From NCBI RefSeq assembly GCF_011009555.1, contig NZ_QXHD01000004.1, positions 2,552,145 to 2,585,650 on the forward strand: a stretch of DNA of 33,506 nt, given 5' to 3'. The notes beneath the pieces are model-generated. The model worked only from the letters and a program-made list of their open reading frames with translations. It searched no databases and was not told where the DNA came from. This DNA is from Adonisia turfae CCMR0081. Lineage in GTDB: Bacteria; Cyanobacteriota; Cyanobacteriia; Phormidesmidales; Phormidesmidaceae. Below are positions 7,733-16,978 of the stretch, piece by piece (position 1 is the first letter of the stretch; the number at the start of each line of letters is the position of its first letter). Made by a program: the position numbers and the translations under genes.

Positions 7733-8926
7733 ATGGAAATCGTTCAATTCCCGCACACTCATCCCCCATCCGGGCCTCGTTTGAACCTATCGTTACTTCC
7801 CTGTGGGCAAAAAGCTATTCAGCCAAAGATCTTTAGTCTTATAGGAGTATTATTTCTCAGTAGCTTTTCCATCAGTCTTGTAGCTTCCCCAAGCTTAGCC
7901 CAACTACCTGTATTAGAGCCTACAGGCAGCAGCACTAGCCAACAACGGCGGCTCAGTTCACCTCGTAACGAGTCAACCGTTGCCCTGGAAACTTACGCCC
8001 TAGGTCCTGGGGATCAAATCAGAATTGATGTCCTATCCTCCAATGAACTGTTCAAAGAACCTATTGATCAAATTGTCTTATTGGATGGCTCAATCACCTT
8101 ACCTTGGGTTGGTAAAGTTAGTGTCACAGGGCTGAATCCACTGCAAGCTGAGGAAACAGTCATCGCAGCCTACAGCGAGTACATCCGTAACCCACGCATA
8201 ACATTCCAGTTACTACAGCCACGCCCGATCAGAGTAGGTATTGTGGGTGAAATCAAACGGCCCGGTGGTTACACGTTACAGGTCAACTCAGAAGCCGGTG
8301 AACAATCCGAGGCAAGTGAAAGTCGGACTCGTTTCTGGCCAAGTGTAACCCAAGCCATTAGTAATGCAGGTGGGATTACACGTTCTGCAGACGTGCGCTC
8401 TGTACAAATTAAGCGCGAAGGTGTCCCTGAGCTGATTCAGGTCAATCTCTGGGATTTAGTCGAAAGTGGGAACCTTCGCCAGGATGTTTTGCTACGAGAT
8501 GGCGATCAAATCTTTATCCCCACTGCACAGGATATCAATAATGCAGAAGTGATTGCCTTAGCTAATACGACATTTGCCCCTGCAACTATCACAGTCAATG
8601 TTGTGGGTGAAGTCGCATCTCCAGGTAGTCTGGCCGTCGCTCCCGATACATTACTCAATCAGGCCATTCTGACAGCTGGGGGCTTCAATACGCGAGCGCG
8701 TTCCAGTCGCGTTGAACTGATTCGTCTTCACCCCAACGGCACTGTCTCTCAACAGAGAGTTGATATTAATCTTGCTCAGGATGTGAATGATCAGCAAAAT
8801 CCTATTCTTCAGGACGGAGATACCATTGTTGTTGGTCGTTCAAGCCTTGCTGCCACTTCAGATACGGCTGGTCTGATCTTCTCACCCCTGACTAATTTAC
8901 TTCTCGGGCTTTTTGGCATCCGATAA
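7733..8926 (+). CDS. Polysaccharide export protein, Wza-like (Poly_export plus SLBB domains)
   Basis: Predicted periplasmic/outer-membrane exporter of capsular or extracellular polysaccharide, homologous to Wza/GumB. A long N-terminal region ends in a signal-like hydrophobic stretch (about 33-52) and an ASPSLAQ cleavage site near residue 57. The Poly_export domain spans about 85-160 (YALGPGDQIRIDVL at 88-101, then LPWVGKVSVTGL at 123-134). Two SLBB-type domains follow, at about 166-262 (VGIVGEIKRPGGYTL) and 287-368 (VNVVGEVASPGSLAV), each ending in a DGD motif (257-259 and 361-363). A hydrophobic C-terminal segment (about 378-396) could be the outer-membrane helix known from Wza. No lipobox Cys is evident at the cleavage site. 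It lies 76 bp upstream of the co-polymerase gene, its expected partner. Confidence 0.93.
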   Translation: MEIVQFPHTHPPSGPRLNLSLLPCGQKAIQPKIFSLIGVLFLSSFSISLVASPSLAQLPVLEPTGSSTSQQRRLSSPRNESTVALETYALGPGDQIRIDVLSSNELFKEPIDQIVLLDGSITLPWVGKVSVTGLNPLQAEETVIAAYSEYIRNPRITFQLLQPRPIRVGIVGEIKRPGGYTLQVNSEAGEQSEASESRTRFWPSVTQAISNAGGITRSADVRSVQIKREGVPELIQVNLWDLVESGNLRQDVLLRDGDQIFIPTAQDINNAEVIALANTTFAPATITVNVVGEVASPGSLAVAPDTLLNQAILTAGGFNTRARSSRVELIRLHPNGTVSQQRVDINLAQDVNDQQNPILQDGDTIVVGRSSLAATSDTAGLIFSPLTNLLLGLFGIR

Positions 8927-9002
8927 TCAATCCTGATACTAATTTATCTCTTTACTTACTGTTTCTGTTTCATTAATCGTTTGGATGGCAGCCTAACTTA
9001 CT

Positions 9003-10421
9003 ATGAATTTCATTCGTAACGTTATTGACCTCAACCTGCAATATTTATTTGCAGCAACTCGCCGAGGTATTGTACCCGCAACGACAGCATTTGTCTTGAC
9101 GGTTTTAGGGGCTGCCGCAGTCGCCAAACTACAAAAACCAACCTTCTTATCCGAAGGCAAACTTTTATTTAAGCCAGACCGAGCAGCCACCCTCACCGGG
9201 CTAGAAGAAGATGGTAGCCCTTTACAAACCATCAGTTACGGAACCCAATTGAATTCTGAGATTGAGATTATCACCTCAAAGCCACTGATCCAAAAAACCA
9301 TCGATACACTACAGCTCAAAGATGATGAAGGCAAGCCCTTAAAAATTGAAGATCTTCTGGAAAATCTTCAGGTAAGCGTTGTATTCCAAACAGATGTACT
9401 GTCCTTTACGTACCTAGACGAGGATCCCGTAAAAGCAGCCGATATTGTCAATACCTTGATGGGGTCGTATCGTTCCCAAAAACTAGCAAGTACTCAAATA
9501 GACACCGAAAGTGCAGGGGACTTTTTAGACCGTCAGCTACCTGTCAGCGCTGAAAAAGTAAGGCAAGCAGAATATGAGCTACGAGTTTTCCGAGAAACCT
9601 ATGACATCGTTGACCTCGCTGCAGAAGTAGAAATTTCAGTTGCCTTCCTAAATGATTTACGCCAGGAGGAATCTAGATTAAGGGTCAGCTTGAGGGCACT
9701 CCAGGGCGTCCAAGAAGCGCTAAGTAATGAACTTCGTCTCAGTGTGTCTGATGCCATTACGGCAAACGCCTTAAGCCAATCTAAGTCAGTCCAAGATATT
9801 TTGACGGACTTAAGCGCGGTTCGTCGAAAAATTGCAGTTCAGCAAGTAGAGTTTACTGAAGAAAGTCCCATTCTACTGGACCTGCGTGCTCAGGAAGCTT
9901 CCCTCGTCAACCTCTTAGATGACAAAGTCCAGGGGATAGCAGGGGGGCCTGTTCAAGAAGACTTACTTCAGATGGGAGCTACCCGAGAAAGGCTAGTTGA
10001 GGATTATGCTAAAAACAATATTCAACTTGTTTCTTTCGAGGAGAGCTTGAAGGCTGTCGAAAATAATAAACAGATATACCAGCAGCGCATAGATCTGTTT
10101 CCAGAGTTAGAACAACGTCAGCGAGATTTACAACGTAAATTAGAAGCAGCCCAAGAAACCTATCAGGAATTATTGAACCGAAGCCAAGAGCTACAGGTTA
10201 AAGAGAATCAGTTGACTAATTTCATTCAAATTATTGAACCCGCTGTTCCTCCGGAGAAACCGTCTTCTCAGGTGGCCATTAAGATCATTGCCATGGGAAT
10301 TGTTGCTGGCTTTGCCCTGGCTTTGACCATTATTGTTGCCATTGACTTCTTTATCGTAGATGTTAAAGGAACTAATAAGGTTTATGATCCCGATGCCTAT
10401 AACATTCCTTCAGGGCTCTAA
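9003..10421 (+). CDS. Chain-length determinant / polysaccharide co-polymerase (Wzz/Wzc-like, no kinase domain)
   Basis: Predicted inner-membrane co-polymerase that controls polymer length and couples the Wzy polymerase to the Wza-like exporter. Membrane helix 1 lies at about residues 23-42 and is followed by a Wzz-type domain with TQLNSEIEIITSKPLIQKTI (81-100). A long coiled-coil region covers about 180-405. The classical Pro-rich motif before the second helix is EPAVPPEKPSSQ (412-423), and helix 2 spans about 424-452. The protein stops about 20 residues later. No Walker A motif or Tyr-rich tail is present, so the cytoplasmic BY-kinase found in Wzc-type proteins is absent. A separate kinase elsewhere in the genome is possible. 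It sits between the exporter and the polymerase, as expected for a co-transcribed set. Confidence 0.92.
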   Translation: MNFIRNVIDLNLQYLFAATRRGIVPATTAFVLTVLGAAAVAKLQKPTFLSEGKLLFKPDRAATLTGLEEDGSPLQTISYGTQLNSEIEIITSKPLIQKTIDTLQLKDDEGKPLKIEDLLENLQVSVVFQTDVLSFTYLDEDPVKAADIVNTLMGSYRSQKLASTQIDTESAGDFLDRQLPVSAEKVRQAEYELRVFRETYDIVDLAAEVEISVAFLNDLRQEESRLRVSLRALQGVQEALSNELRLSVSDAITANALSQSKSVQDILTDLSAVRRKIAVQQVEFTEESPILLDLRAQEASLVNLLDDKVQGIAGGPVQEDLLQMGATRERLVEDYAKNNIQLVSFEESLKAVENNKQIYQQRIDLFPELEQRQRDLQRKLEAAQETYQELLNRSQELQVKENQLTNFIQIIEPAVPPEKPSSQVAIKIIAMGIVAGFALALTIIVAIDFFIVDVKGTNKVYDPDAYNIPSGL

Positions 10422-10509
10422 TAACAAGATATTGCTTGTTATTTTACATATTTTCTTAGAAAGACCATCTATCCAACATATTTCAAAATCCCTATAAGCC
10501 TGTTGCCCT

Positions 10510-11943
10510 ATGGTGCTTCAAACTACTCCAGCAAGCGAACCTCCTTCTGAAGAAGTAGAAAAGAAAAAGTCACCCGGTAGAGCTTTATTAGAAAAGATCT
10601 TAGAAAAAGTCGAATTCACCTATGTGTTTATTTCCTTCTTTTTCTTCACAGATGCTGTAACGATGGTTCTTCTTAGCGGTGGAGCCAGTGAAGGAGATGG
10701 ATTTAGCTACGATTCGATTAACTATATTCCCGTTCATCTTTTCTACGTTATTCATAATTGTCTTACGCTTTTTTTCGTGGCGTGCAGATATAAACGAACG
10801 CTCTATATTTTGCTGAGCAACCCAGTGCTGATTGCAGCCAGCACCGTTGTGGGTCTGTCATTTTTCTGGTCTTTTGCCCCTGATGACTCCCTATCTGCAG
10901 GGATCTTTGCCACGTGTAATATGTTGTTCGCAGTGTATTTAGCAGGACGATACACCTTGAAACAGCAGATCACAATCCTCAGCTATGTGCTGCTAAGTAT
11001 ATCCATCTTAAATTTTGTGTTTGTCTATGCACTGCCTCAGTACGGCATTATGGGCCCACCGGTTCATCCAGGGGCATGGCGAGGTGTCTTTACCCATAAA
11101 AACGGTGCTGGGAAAATGATGGTACTCGCCTGTGGTGTCATGTATACCATGTTCAATGAGGTCAAGGATAAACGCCTCAAGTGGCTCTACATCATTGGAT
11201 TGTTCCTCTCGCTGCAAATGATCAACAAAACTGGATCCGGAGGAGCATTACTCAATTCTGTTTTTATTTTGACTATCGTTACAGTGCTTCAAGTATTTAA
11301 AACAGAAACTCGTAAACTACTTCTATCACTGATTTTTCTGATCTCGGGAGCCATATTTGTGTCCGTCGCTTATGTTCCTCTAATGACATTTGCCCTCGGG
11401 TTAATTGGAAAAGACGCAACCCTAACAGGGCGTACAGATATTTGGGAGTACATTTATACAATGATTGGCCATCGTCCAGCACTCGGTTACGGTGTTGGTG
11501 GTTTCTGGCATGGGACAGCCGGGCCGTCTTTATATATATGGCAGCGGGCGGGCTGGCGTGTACCAGATGCGCACCAGGGGTTTCTGGACATGACCTTGCA
11601 AATTGGCCTGATTGGCACAACCTTAGTGTCATTAGTGCTATGGCAAACGTTGCTTAGGGGGCTTGCCAGAACTCGCTTGTTTAAAACATGGGTAAGCAGT
11701 TGGCCTGCAGCCTATACCCTCTATATCGTCCTAATTAATCTGGCAGAATCTTCACTGTTAGCACCTAACAGCATTTTTTGGATTCTAATTTGTTCCATGA
11801 GCTTTACGACATCATTTGAAGCGAAATATTTGAATGACTTTGACAGATTTAGTCTGGGCAACAACAACAATATTATGGGGGATAAAATCATGGACAAAAT
11901 CAAGCCCTCAAAAAATGTCCAGACTACCCAAACTAATATTTAA
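10510..11943 (+). CDS. O-antigen polymerase/ligase family membrane protein (Wzy-type)
   Basis: Predicted polytopic inner-membrane enzyme that polymerises lipid-linked repeat units on the periplasmic side. About ten to twelve hydrophobic segments are spread over residues 36-430. The hallmark motifs of the Wzy_C/ExoQ-like group are present: RGVFTHKNGAGKMM (191-204), TGRTDIWEY (306-314), LGYGVGGFW (325-333) and AHQGFLDMTLQIGLIG (354-369). The N-terminus (about 1-33) and C-terminus (from about 440, Asn- and Lys-rich) are polar and cytoplasmic. In this context polymerase is more likely than lipopolysaccharide ligase, because the flippase gene follows 43 bp downstream and the exporter genes lie upstream. 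Confidence 0.9.
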   Translation: MVLQTTPASEPPSEEVEKKKSPGRALLEKILEKVEFTYVFISFFFFTDAVTMVLLSGGASEGDGFSYDSINYIPVHLFYVIHNCLTLFFVACRYKRTLYILLSNPVLIAASTVVGLSFFWSFAPDDSLSAGIFATCNMLFAVYLAGRYTLKQQITILSYVLLSISILNFVFVYALPQYGIMGPPVHPGAWRGVFTHKNGAGKMMVLACGVMYTMFNEVKDKRLKWLYIIGLFLSLQMINKTGSGGALLNSVFILTIVTVLQVFKTETRKLLLSLIFLISGAIFVSVAYVPLMTFALGLIGKDATLTGRTDIWEYIYTMIGHRPALGYGVGGFWHGTAGPSLYIWQRAGWRVPDAHQGFLDMTLQIGLIGTTLVSLVLWQTLLRGLARTRLFKTWVSSWPAAYTLYIVLINLAESSLLAPNSIFWILICSMSFTTSFEAKYLNDFDRFSLGNNNNIMGDKIMDKIKPSKNVQTTQTNI

Positions 11944-11986
11944 TTTATAGTTTGCCAAATTTATCCTTTACAACTGAGTCAATGAG

Positions 11987-13297
11987 GTGAAAAAGATAAT
12001 TTCCAAACTCAAAGGGATCTTGAGTGGATCCTTAGTAAAAGACAGCATGTGGATGCTATCTGCCCAAGCACTCGGTATATTTATTCAAGGGGCCTACTTT
12101 GTCATTGTAGCTAGAGTCTTAGGAGCTGAAGCATACGGCATATTTATCGGCATTGCTGCCTTCGTTAAGCTACTGTTTCCATTTGTTGGTCTCGGCAGTG
12201 CGGATATTTTTATCAAGTATGTTTCAAGGGATCCAAAGGTTTTTAGAGGATATTGGGGTACAGCACTACTCACCTCTTTAACCTTTACCGCTGCCCTAGT
12301 CCCCATCATGCTAGGCTTGGTCAAGGTCATTTTTGCTCCCAGTACGTCACTACTGCTTGTCTTATTTATACTGCTAGCAGACCTCTTAGGGGGGAAAGTA
12401 TTCGATCTAGCTGCAACTGCGTTTGTGGCTTGCGATCGCTACAAGGTAGCTGCCCAAAGTAAGGTTCTATACGGTGTAGGAAAACTACTTGCAGCCATTG
12501 CCCTCCTGGTCCTCTTCGAAGATGGTAATATTGTTGCCTGGGGTGGTCTATACTGCTTAGGCTCAATCATACCAGCGACTGTATCACTGCTAATGGTGAA
12601 CAAGTTATTTGGTCGTCCTATATTCAATCTAAAAAAGTATCCACCCAAGTTTGCCGAGGGCTTTTTCTTCGCCATTGCCCAGTCCGCAGAAACTGTAAAC
12701 GGCCAGATTGACAGAACAATGTTAGTCAGTCTGGCATCTGCTGATGCAGCTGGTATTTATGCTGCAGGGTATCGATTTATCGATGTTGGATACATCATTA
12801 TTATTGCAGTCATGAGTGCCACCTACACTCGCTTTTTGCGATATGGCGCTTCTGGCATTAAAGCAGGTCTACAATTTGCCTTTAAATTGGTCCCTGTGGC
12901 CGTAGGCTATGGAGTTATTGCGGCAATTGCCTTACTGACTCTTTCGCCATTTACATCAAATATTTTAGGACCAGAATACGCCCAGTCTGCTGGTGTATTA
13001 ATATGGCTGGCACCTATTCATTTGATCGCAACTCTCCAATTCATTGCTGCTGATACGTTAACTGGTGCAGGCTTTCATAGAGCCAGAAGCGTGTTGCAAG
13101 TAACAGCAGCTTTTATTAACTTTGGAGCAAACCTATACCTCATTCCTCGGTATTCTTGGCAAGGGGCAGCGTGGGCAACGTTGACATCTGAACTATTCAA
13201 ACTCGTAACCTTATGGCTAGTGGTATTCTTTTGTTACCGACAATCAAAAGAGCAAGAGCAGGCTATTCAGATTGAAACTGCTTCTGACAGCGATTAG
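11987..13297 (+). CDS. Lipid-linked oligosaccharide flippase, Wzx-type (MOP superfamily)
   Basis: Predicted inner-membrane flippase moving undecaprenyl-linked repeat units to the periplasm. Its 436 residues are almost entirely hydrophobic helices (about 12-14) separated by short polar loops. Features typical of the polysaccharide-biosynthesis branch include SMWMLSAQALG (20-30), ARVLGAEAYGIF (42-53) and a mid-protein NGQIDRTMLVSLASADAAGIYAAGYR stretch (from 238). A short acidic tail ends the chain. The start used is GTG at 11987, with no well-spaced ribosome binding site; TTG at codon 12 and ATG at codon 21 (12047) are alternatives, the latter just before the first helix. It follows the polymerase gene by 43 bp, so the two are probably co-transcribed. 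Confidence 0.9.
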   Translation: MKKIISKLKGILSGSLVKDSMWMLSAQALGIFIQGAYFVIVARVLGAEAYGIFIGIAAFVKLLFPFVGLGSADIFIKYVSRDPKVFRGYWGTALLTSLTFTAALVPIMLGLVKVIFAPSTSLLLVLFILLADLLGGKVFDLAATAFVACDRYKVAAQSKVLYGVGKLLAAIALLVLFEDGNIVAWGGLYCLGSIIPATVSLLMVNKLFGRPIFNLKKYPPKFAEGFFFAIAQSAETVNGQIDRTMLVSLASADAAGIYAAGYRFIDVGYIIIIAVMSATYTRFLRYGASGIKAGLQFAFKLVPVAVGYGVIAAIALLTLSPFTSNILGPEYAQSAGVLIWLAPIHLIATLQFIAADTLTGAGFHRARSVLQVTAAFINFGANLYLIPRYSWQGAAWATLTSELFKLVTLWLVVFFCYRQSKEQEQAIQIETASDSD

Positions 13298-14190
13298 AGG
13301 AAGACTCCACAGGAACACAGTAAATCTCTTACATGACTTTCTTAAAATTTCTCTGGAATAAAATAGTTCAAAATCAATTAAAATAAAAAGATTTTCAAGA
13401 GTATTTAAAGCAAGTTAGTCCAGAAACAATAAGTCTATGTAGACTGACAGCATTAATAAAAGTTTTGTTGCCATCAATCAATATTAGAAGCATATTTATG
13501 GATTTGAGGAGAACCCTCAATGAACTATGCCGCGATGATTCTGTACTATATAAGACAGCTTATGACAAGCTTAATCTTTAAATCGCAATCACTACAATTC
13601 AATTCTGTTTGCGACAAAGTACGTATTGTCATAGACAACTCTTCCATTCATAATAGAAAAATATATTCCTTAGTTGCAGCTATCAGGGCATAATCAGGCA
13701 TCTACCCAGTTACTCAGCAGGTTTTTATCAATTGAAAACTGTTGATATATGCTCAATCCCATTCGTATTCAATGGGCATAAGGATTGTATTTACTTAGCT
13801 CTAGCCATCGAGCAGACATTTACATAATTCTCTACGAATAGTCTTCACAACCATTTTTCCGACATCGTCAGCATATTTTACCGCACTAGAGAAGCTGTCA
13901 TAGCATCTTAAGGAACAATAACTGTATAGTTTAAGTCATTTTGAAAGAAACAAATTGCCTATCTGAGTATGAAGTTCACTTTTAGGGCATTATAGGATTT
14001 TTTAATGCCAGGCTAAAGGGGTAGGGCGATTTGAGAAATAGGATGGGAGCATTAGGCGTACATGCTATCTAAGGCTAAAAGATTAAATGTCATTTCCGAT
14101 GTAATTCCTAGGAAAGCATTAATTTTTTATGAAATCAAATAGTGTTTTTAGCTGTTTTATTGAGTTAAACAAAGGGTTCTCTGAGTAGTA
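13298..14190. other. 893-bp AT-rich gap inside the polysaccharide locus
   Basis: No ORF over 60 codons reads like a protein. The stretch contains the 57-codon candidate listed separately, a hairpin CCCATT/AATGGG (13758-13763 and 13771-13776) and several AT-rich blocks. It could be the remains of a decayed gene, a long leader or promoter for the second half of the locus, or a site of past rearrangement. No terminator with a T tract was found after the flippase gene. Confidence 0.4.
13520..13693 (+). CDS. Possible small protein, 57 residues, unknown
   Basis: I do not recognise this frame. It begins with ATG at 13520, seven bases after a strong GAGGAGA ribosome binding site (13506-13512), and ends with TAA at 13691-13693. 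The first 20 residues are fairly hydrophobic (MNYAAMILYYIRQLMTSLIF), and the rest is polar and basic. The ribosome binding site lies inside a small inverted repeat (TTGAG...CTCAA, 13504-13520), which might hide it in RNA. There is no homology evidence; chance is a real alternative. Confidence 0.25.
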   Translation: MNYAAMILYYIRQLMTSLIFKSQSLQFNSVCDKVRIVIDNSSIHNRKIYSLVAAIRA

Positions 14191-15393
14191 ATGAAAGCAA
14201 CTAATGTTTTGTTCTTAACTACGCTGCTTCCTAGTCGAAGGAAAACTGGAGGTGAAGTCGCATCTCAGGCTTTTATTAATGGCCTGAGACAAAACGGATA
14301 TAAGGTTTCAGTCGTAGGCTACATGCGAAAGGATGATAGTTTTGAGCCAGAAGCTCATGAAGTGTTAGTAGAAAAGCGGCATATAGAGACAAGTAGTGCC
14401 AAAATTGACGCTATCCTCTGGCTTTTACTCAGCTTCATAGTTAAGTTGCCCTATTCAGCTGCTAAATATTACTCCCAAACCTATGTGAAATTGGTAAACA
14501 CTCTTCTTAGTGCCAAGCAATATGATGTGGTTTTTATTGATCACTCTCAACTAGCTTGGTTAGCAAAGTTAGTTGCTGGGAAAAGTAAGATTATATTTAT
14601 TGCTCATAATATCGAGCATGAAATCTACCTCAGCCACTTCAATAACTCTAAGAACTTATTCGAAAGATGGCTCTATGCTCGAGAAGCCAAAATGGTAAAA
14701 AGAATAGAATCTGAGCTTTCGAAACAAGCCGCAGAAGTTTGGACCTTAACTGAGCATGATGCCAATCATTTTTCTAGACTCAAAGGCGTTTATAACGTTA
14801 AAGCGTTAGCCTTACCCTTAGGTCCAGAGAAAGTTTGTGAAAATGTGATTGAGAAGAGATTTGATATTGGATTAATTGGCAGCTGGACCTGGAAATTTAA
14901 TGAGGAAGGGTTACATTGGTTTTTTAAGTTTGTTTATCCTGAACTATCCAGTCAGCTATCCATTCACGTTGCTGGCAAAGGTGCTGAATGGTTAAGCGGG
15001 AAATATCCAAATGTTAAATATGAAGGTTTTGTACCAAACTCTCAGGTTTTCATGGCCCAAGCTAGAGTGATCGCACTACCTATGTTGGGAGGCAGCGGTA
15101 TACAAATCAAAACCCTTGATGCTCTTGCCTCAGGATCAGCAATTGTAGCCACTCCAACCTCTATGCGAGGTGTCTCTCTAGTCTCTCCAATCGTCCAAAT
15201 AGCTGAACACCCTAAAGAGTTTGCCCATCTATTAGCTGCTGAGGCGTTTAACTGGACCACGGAAAGAACGCGAAGTGCAGAAAAAACAACTTCAAATTGG
15301 TTACAAACACGGAAAGAAAAGTTTCTGAATGATATTGCCAGTTCTGTAGAAAACGGAGCACAAGCATTCACCCAAATGGCTAAAAGTCACTAA
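14191..15393 (+). CDS. Glycosyltransferase, GT4-like (GT-B fold)
   Basis: Predicted cytoplasmic or membrane-peripheral transferase adding a sugar to the repeat unit. The N-terminal domain starts with NVLFLTTLLPSRRKTGGEVA (5-24), the usual glycine-rich entry of GT-B enzymes, and contains IIFIAHNIEHE (134-144). The donor-binding half has DIGLIGSWTWKFNEEGLHWF (225-244), IHVAGKG (258-264) and GGSGIQIKTLDALASGSAIV (300-319). The latter corresponds to the G-G-x-K-x-x-E segment of GT4 enzymes with Asp309 in place of Glu. A hydrophobic stretch at 72-86 may touch the membrane. It is the first gene after the 893-bp gap, and its ribosome binding site is weak. Sugar specificity is unknown. Confidence 0.87.
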   Translation: MKATNVLFLTTLLPSRRKTGGEVASQAFINGLRQNGYKVSVVGYMRKDDSFEPEAHEVLVEKRHIETSSAKIDAILWLLLSFIVKLPYSAAKYYSQTYVKLVNTLLSAKQYDVVFIDHSQLAWLAKLVAGKSKIIFIAHNIEHEIYLSHFNNSKNLFERWLYAREAKMVKRIESELSKQAAEVWTLTEHDANHFSRLKGVYNVKALALPLGPEKVCENVIEKRFDIGLIGSWTWKFNEEGLHWFFKFVYPELSSQLSIHVAGKGAEWLSGKYPNVKYEGFVPNSQVFMAQARVIALPMLGGSGIQIKTLDALASGSAIVATPTSMRGVSLVSPIVQIAEHPKEFAHLLAAEAFNWTTERTRSAEKTTSNWLQTRKEKFLNDIASSVENGAQAFTQMAKSH

Positions 15394-15660
15394 TCTTCTC
15401 ACCAATATAGTTGTTCTAAATAACGTACAAAAGATATCTTCTAAGGACATGAATAGATACGGAAAGTCTTCATCTATCAACAGATAGAAAAGAAACTTTG
15501 CACCACCTAGTGCGTCAATGTTTGTGTCGGAAAGAGCAGTTTCCACTTCGTCTGATATTTTCACGTTTGCATACCCCATTTCGGAAACACCAGAACCAAT
15601 TTTTGTAGATGGGACAGGGAAGATTCAGTGGTGTAGCACTATAAATTGAAGGATTAATCT

Positions 15661-16638
15661 ATGAATGATTTATTAGAATACAAGATCGATGCGTCTAATG
15701 CTGCAAACTTATTTAATGAACAAGTTAAGGCTCCAGCACCTGAAATGAAAGATTTTTCTGGAAGAGGGTTTGTCATCTGCGCAGGAGGCCCTTATCTAGA
15801 AAGCGCTTATGTTGTTGTCCGTCTCCTACGGCACTATGGTGCGACGCTACCGATAGAAATCTGGCATGCTGGTGAAGATGAGATTCCAGCCTGGGCCAGA
15901 CCAGCATTTATGGAACATGATGTTTCGTTGCATGACATCATGGACTGTTGCAAAAACCGGCCTCTAAAACAGATGCGTGGTTTTCCTATTAAGACAGCAG
16001 CCATTCTCCACTCACAATTACGGGAAGTAATGCTCATTGATGCTGACTGCTTTCCCGTATGCAATCTAGAGTTTCTGTTTGACACTAAGGAATATCAAGA
16101 GAATAGAGCTATTTTCTTCCCCGATTATCAGCGTCACATACTCCTACCTGGTAAGCCTGTTTGGGATCATGTAGGTATGCCCTATAACGGTGATACAGAA
16201 TTTGAAACGGGTTTACTACTCTTTGACAAAGTTGCTTGTTGGAAAGCCCTAAACCTTGCTGAATGGATGAATCTTGGTTCGGAGTTTTGGTATCAACATG
16301 CAATGGGTGATAAAGACACATTCTATTTATCTTGGCGAAAACTCAACCACCCATATTTTCTAGCTCCAGACTGCTCACGAGTTCCAACTGTTCTGAGTCG
16401 ACACTACTGGACTGGCAAAAAGCACTTGGCCGATCACCGTACAGGAACCTCCAAATATACGGTGCCTTACAAGAAGGGTATCTTTACAAGCTACCTATCT
16501 CCTTATAAAGGTCGTCCTGTATACAAAGATCTTATTGATGAATGTTTACAACGATTTGTCAATAGCAATTATGGATTACATATCAAGTTCTTAGATGCTC
16601 TGAAAACCTACAAAGATGCCTCTGAGTCTTCACAATAA
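15661..16638 (+). CDS. MNN1-like mannosyltransferase family protein (GT-A, DxD)
   Basis: The protein resembles the putative mannosyltransferase family related to fungal alpha-1,3-mannosyltransferases (MNN1/Mannosyl_trans3, from memory). Visible features are GRGFVICAGGPYLESAYVVV (34-53), a DxD metal site in VMLIDADCFP (123-132, D127 and D129), ETGLLLFDK (182-190) and GDKDTFYLSW (216-225). The order and spacing fit a GT-A fold that binds a nucleotide sugar with a divalent metal. There is no signal peptide or membrane helix, unlike the Golgi fungal enzymes. It has a good ribosome binding site, GAAGGA, seven bases before the ATG. It lies between two other transferase genes, so it probably adds a repeat-unit or side-chain sugar; mannose is a family-based guess. 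Confidence 0.75.
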   Translation: MNDLLEYKIDASNAANLFNEQVKAPAPEMKDFSGRGFVICAGGPYLESAYVVVRLLRHYGATLPIEIWHAGEDEIPAWARPAFMEHDVSLHDIMDCCKNRPLKQMRGFPIKTAAILHSQLREVMLIDADCFPVCNLEFLFDTKEYQENRAIFFPDYQRHILLPGKPVWDHVGMPYNGDTEFETGLLLFDKVACWKALNLAEWMNLGSEFWYQHAMGDKDTFYLSWRKLNHPYFLAPDCSRVPTVLSRHYWTGKKHLADHRTGTSKYTVPYKKGIFTSYLSPYKGRPVYKDLIDECLQRFVNSNYGLHIKFLDALKTYKDASESSQ

Positions 16639-16978
16639 ATATGCTCAAGTATGGTTAGGGGAGTACACAAAAATAAAGACCCAGATTGGGGCTGTAGATA
16701 GGTGGATGAGTGATGGGGTAATGGGGGGATTATCATAAGCACAAGTGCCTTAGTTTAGGCAGAAGCAGTAATCAAGACCTGAGCTATACAACATGTAGCT
16801 TCCAGGAACAATCTTTCTGATTTTCATTCGTAATTGTACGTGGGGCATTCTAGATATGTGTTTTACTATGTCCATTTTTTAGCTATCAACTGAAGCAACT
16901 ATTTCCGATAGGGCCATGCTGAAATGGGTTCGGGCCATCCAATAGTTCCAAATCTAATTTACTTACTTAACTTGAAAG
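16639..16978. other. 340-bp gap with repeat copy 2
   Basis: No gene seen. The first part holds the second copy of the dispersed repeat (16653-16733). The remainder is AT-rich and shows no clear ribosome binding site before the GT2 start at 16979. Confidence 0.5.
16653..16733 (-). repeat. Dispersed ~80-bp repeat, copy 2 (inverted relative to copy 1)
   Basis: The reverse complement matches 3911-3990 over nearly its whole length, including the core AGCCCCAATCTGGGTCTTTA, with a few substitutions and a short indel. It starts 15 bases after the mannosyltransferase stop codon. As the copies are inverted and about 12.7 kb apart, recombination between them would invert the segment that holds half of the polysaccharide locus. 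Confidence 0.75.

Noticed and set aside
10510..11943. Call as lipopolysaccharide O-antigen ligase (WaaL)
   Set aside because: The motifs cannot distinguish ligase from polymerase, but the adjoining Wzx, co-polymerase and exporter genes favour polymerase.
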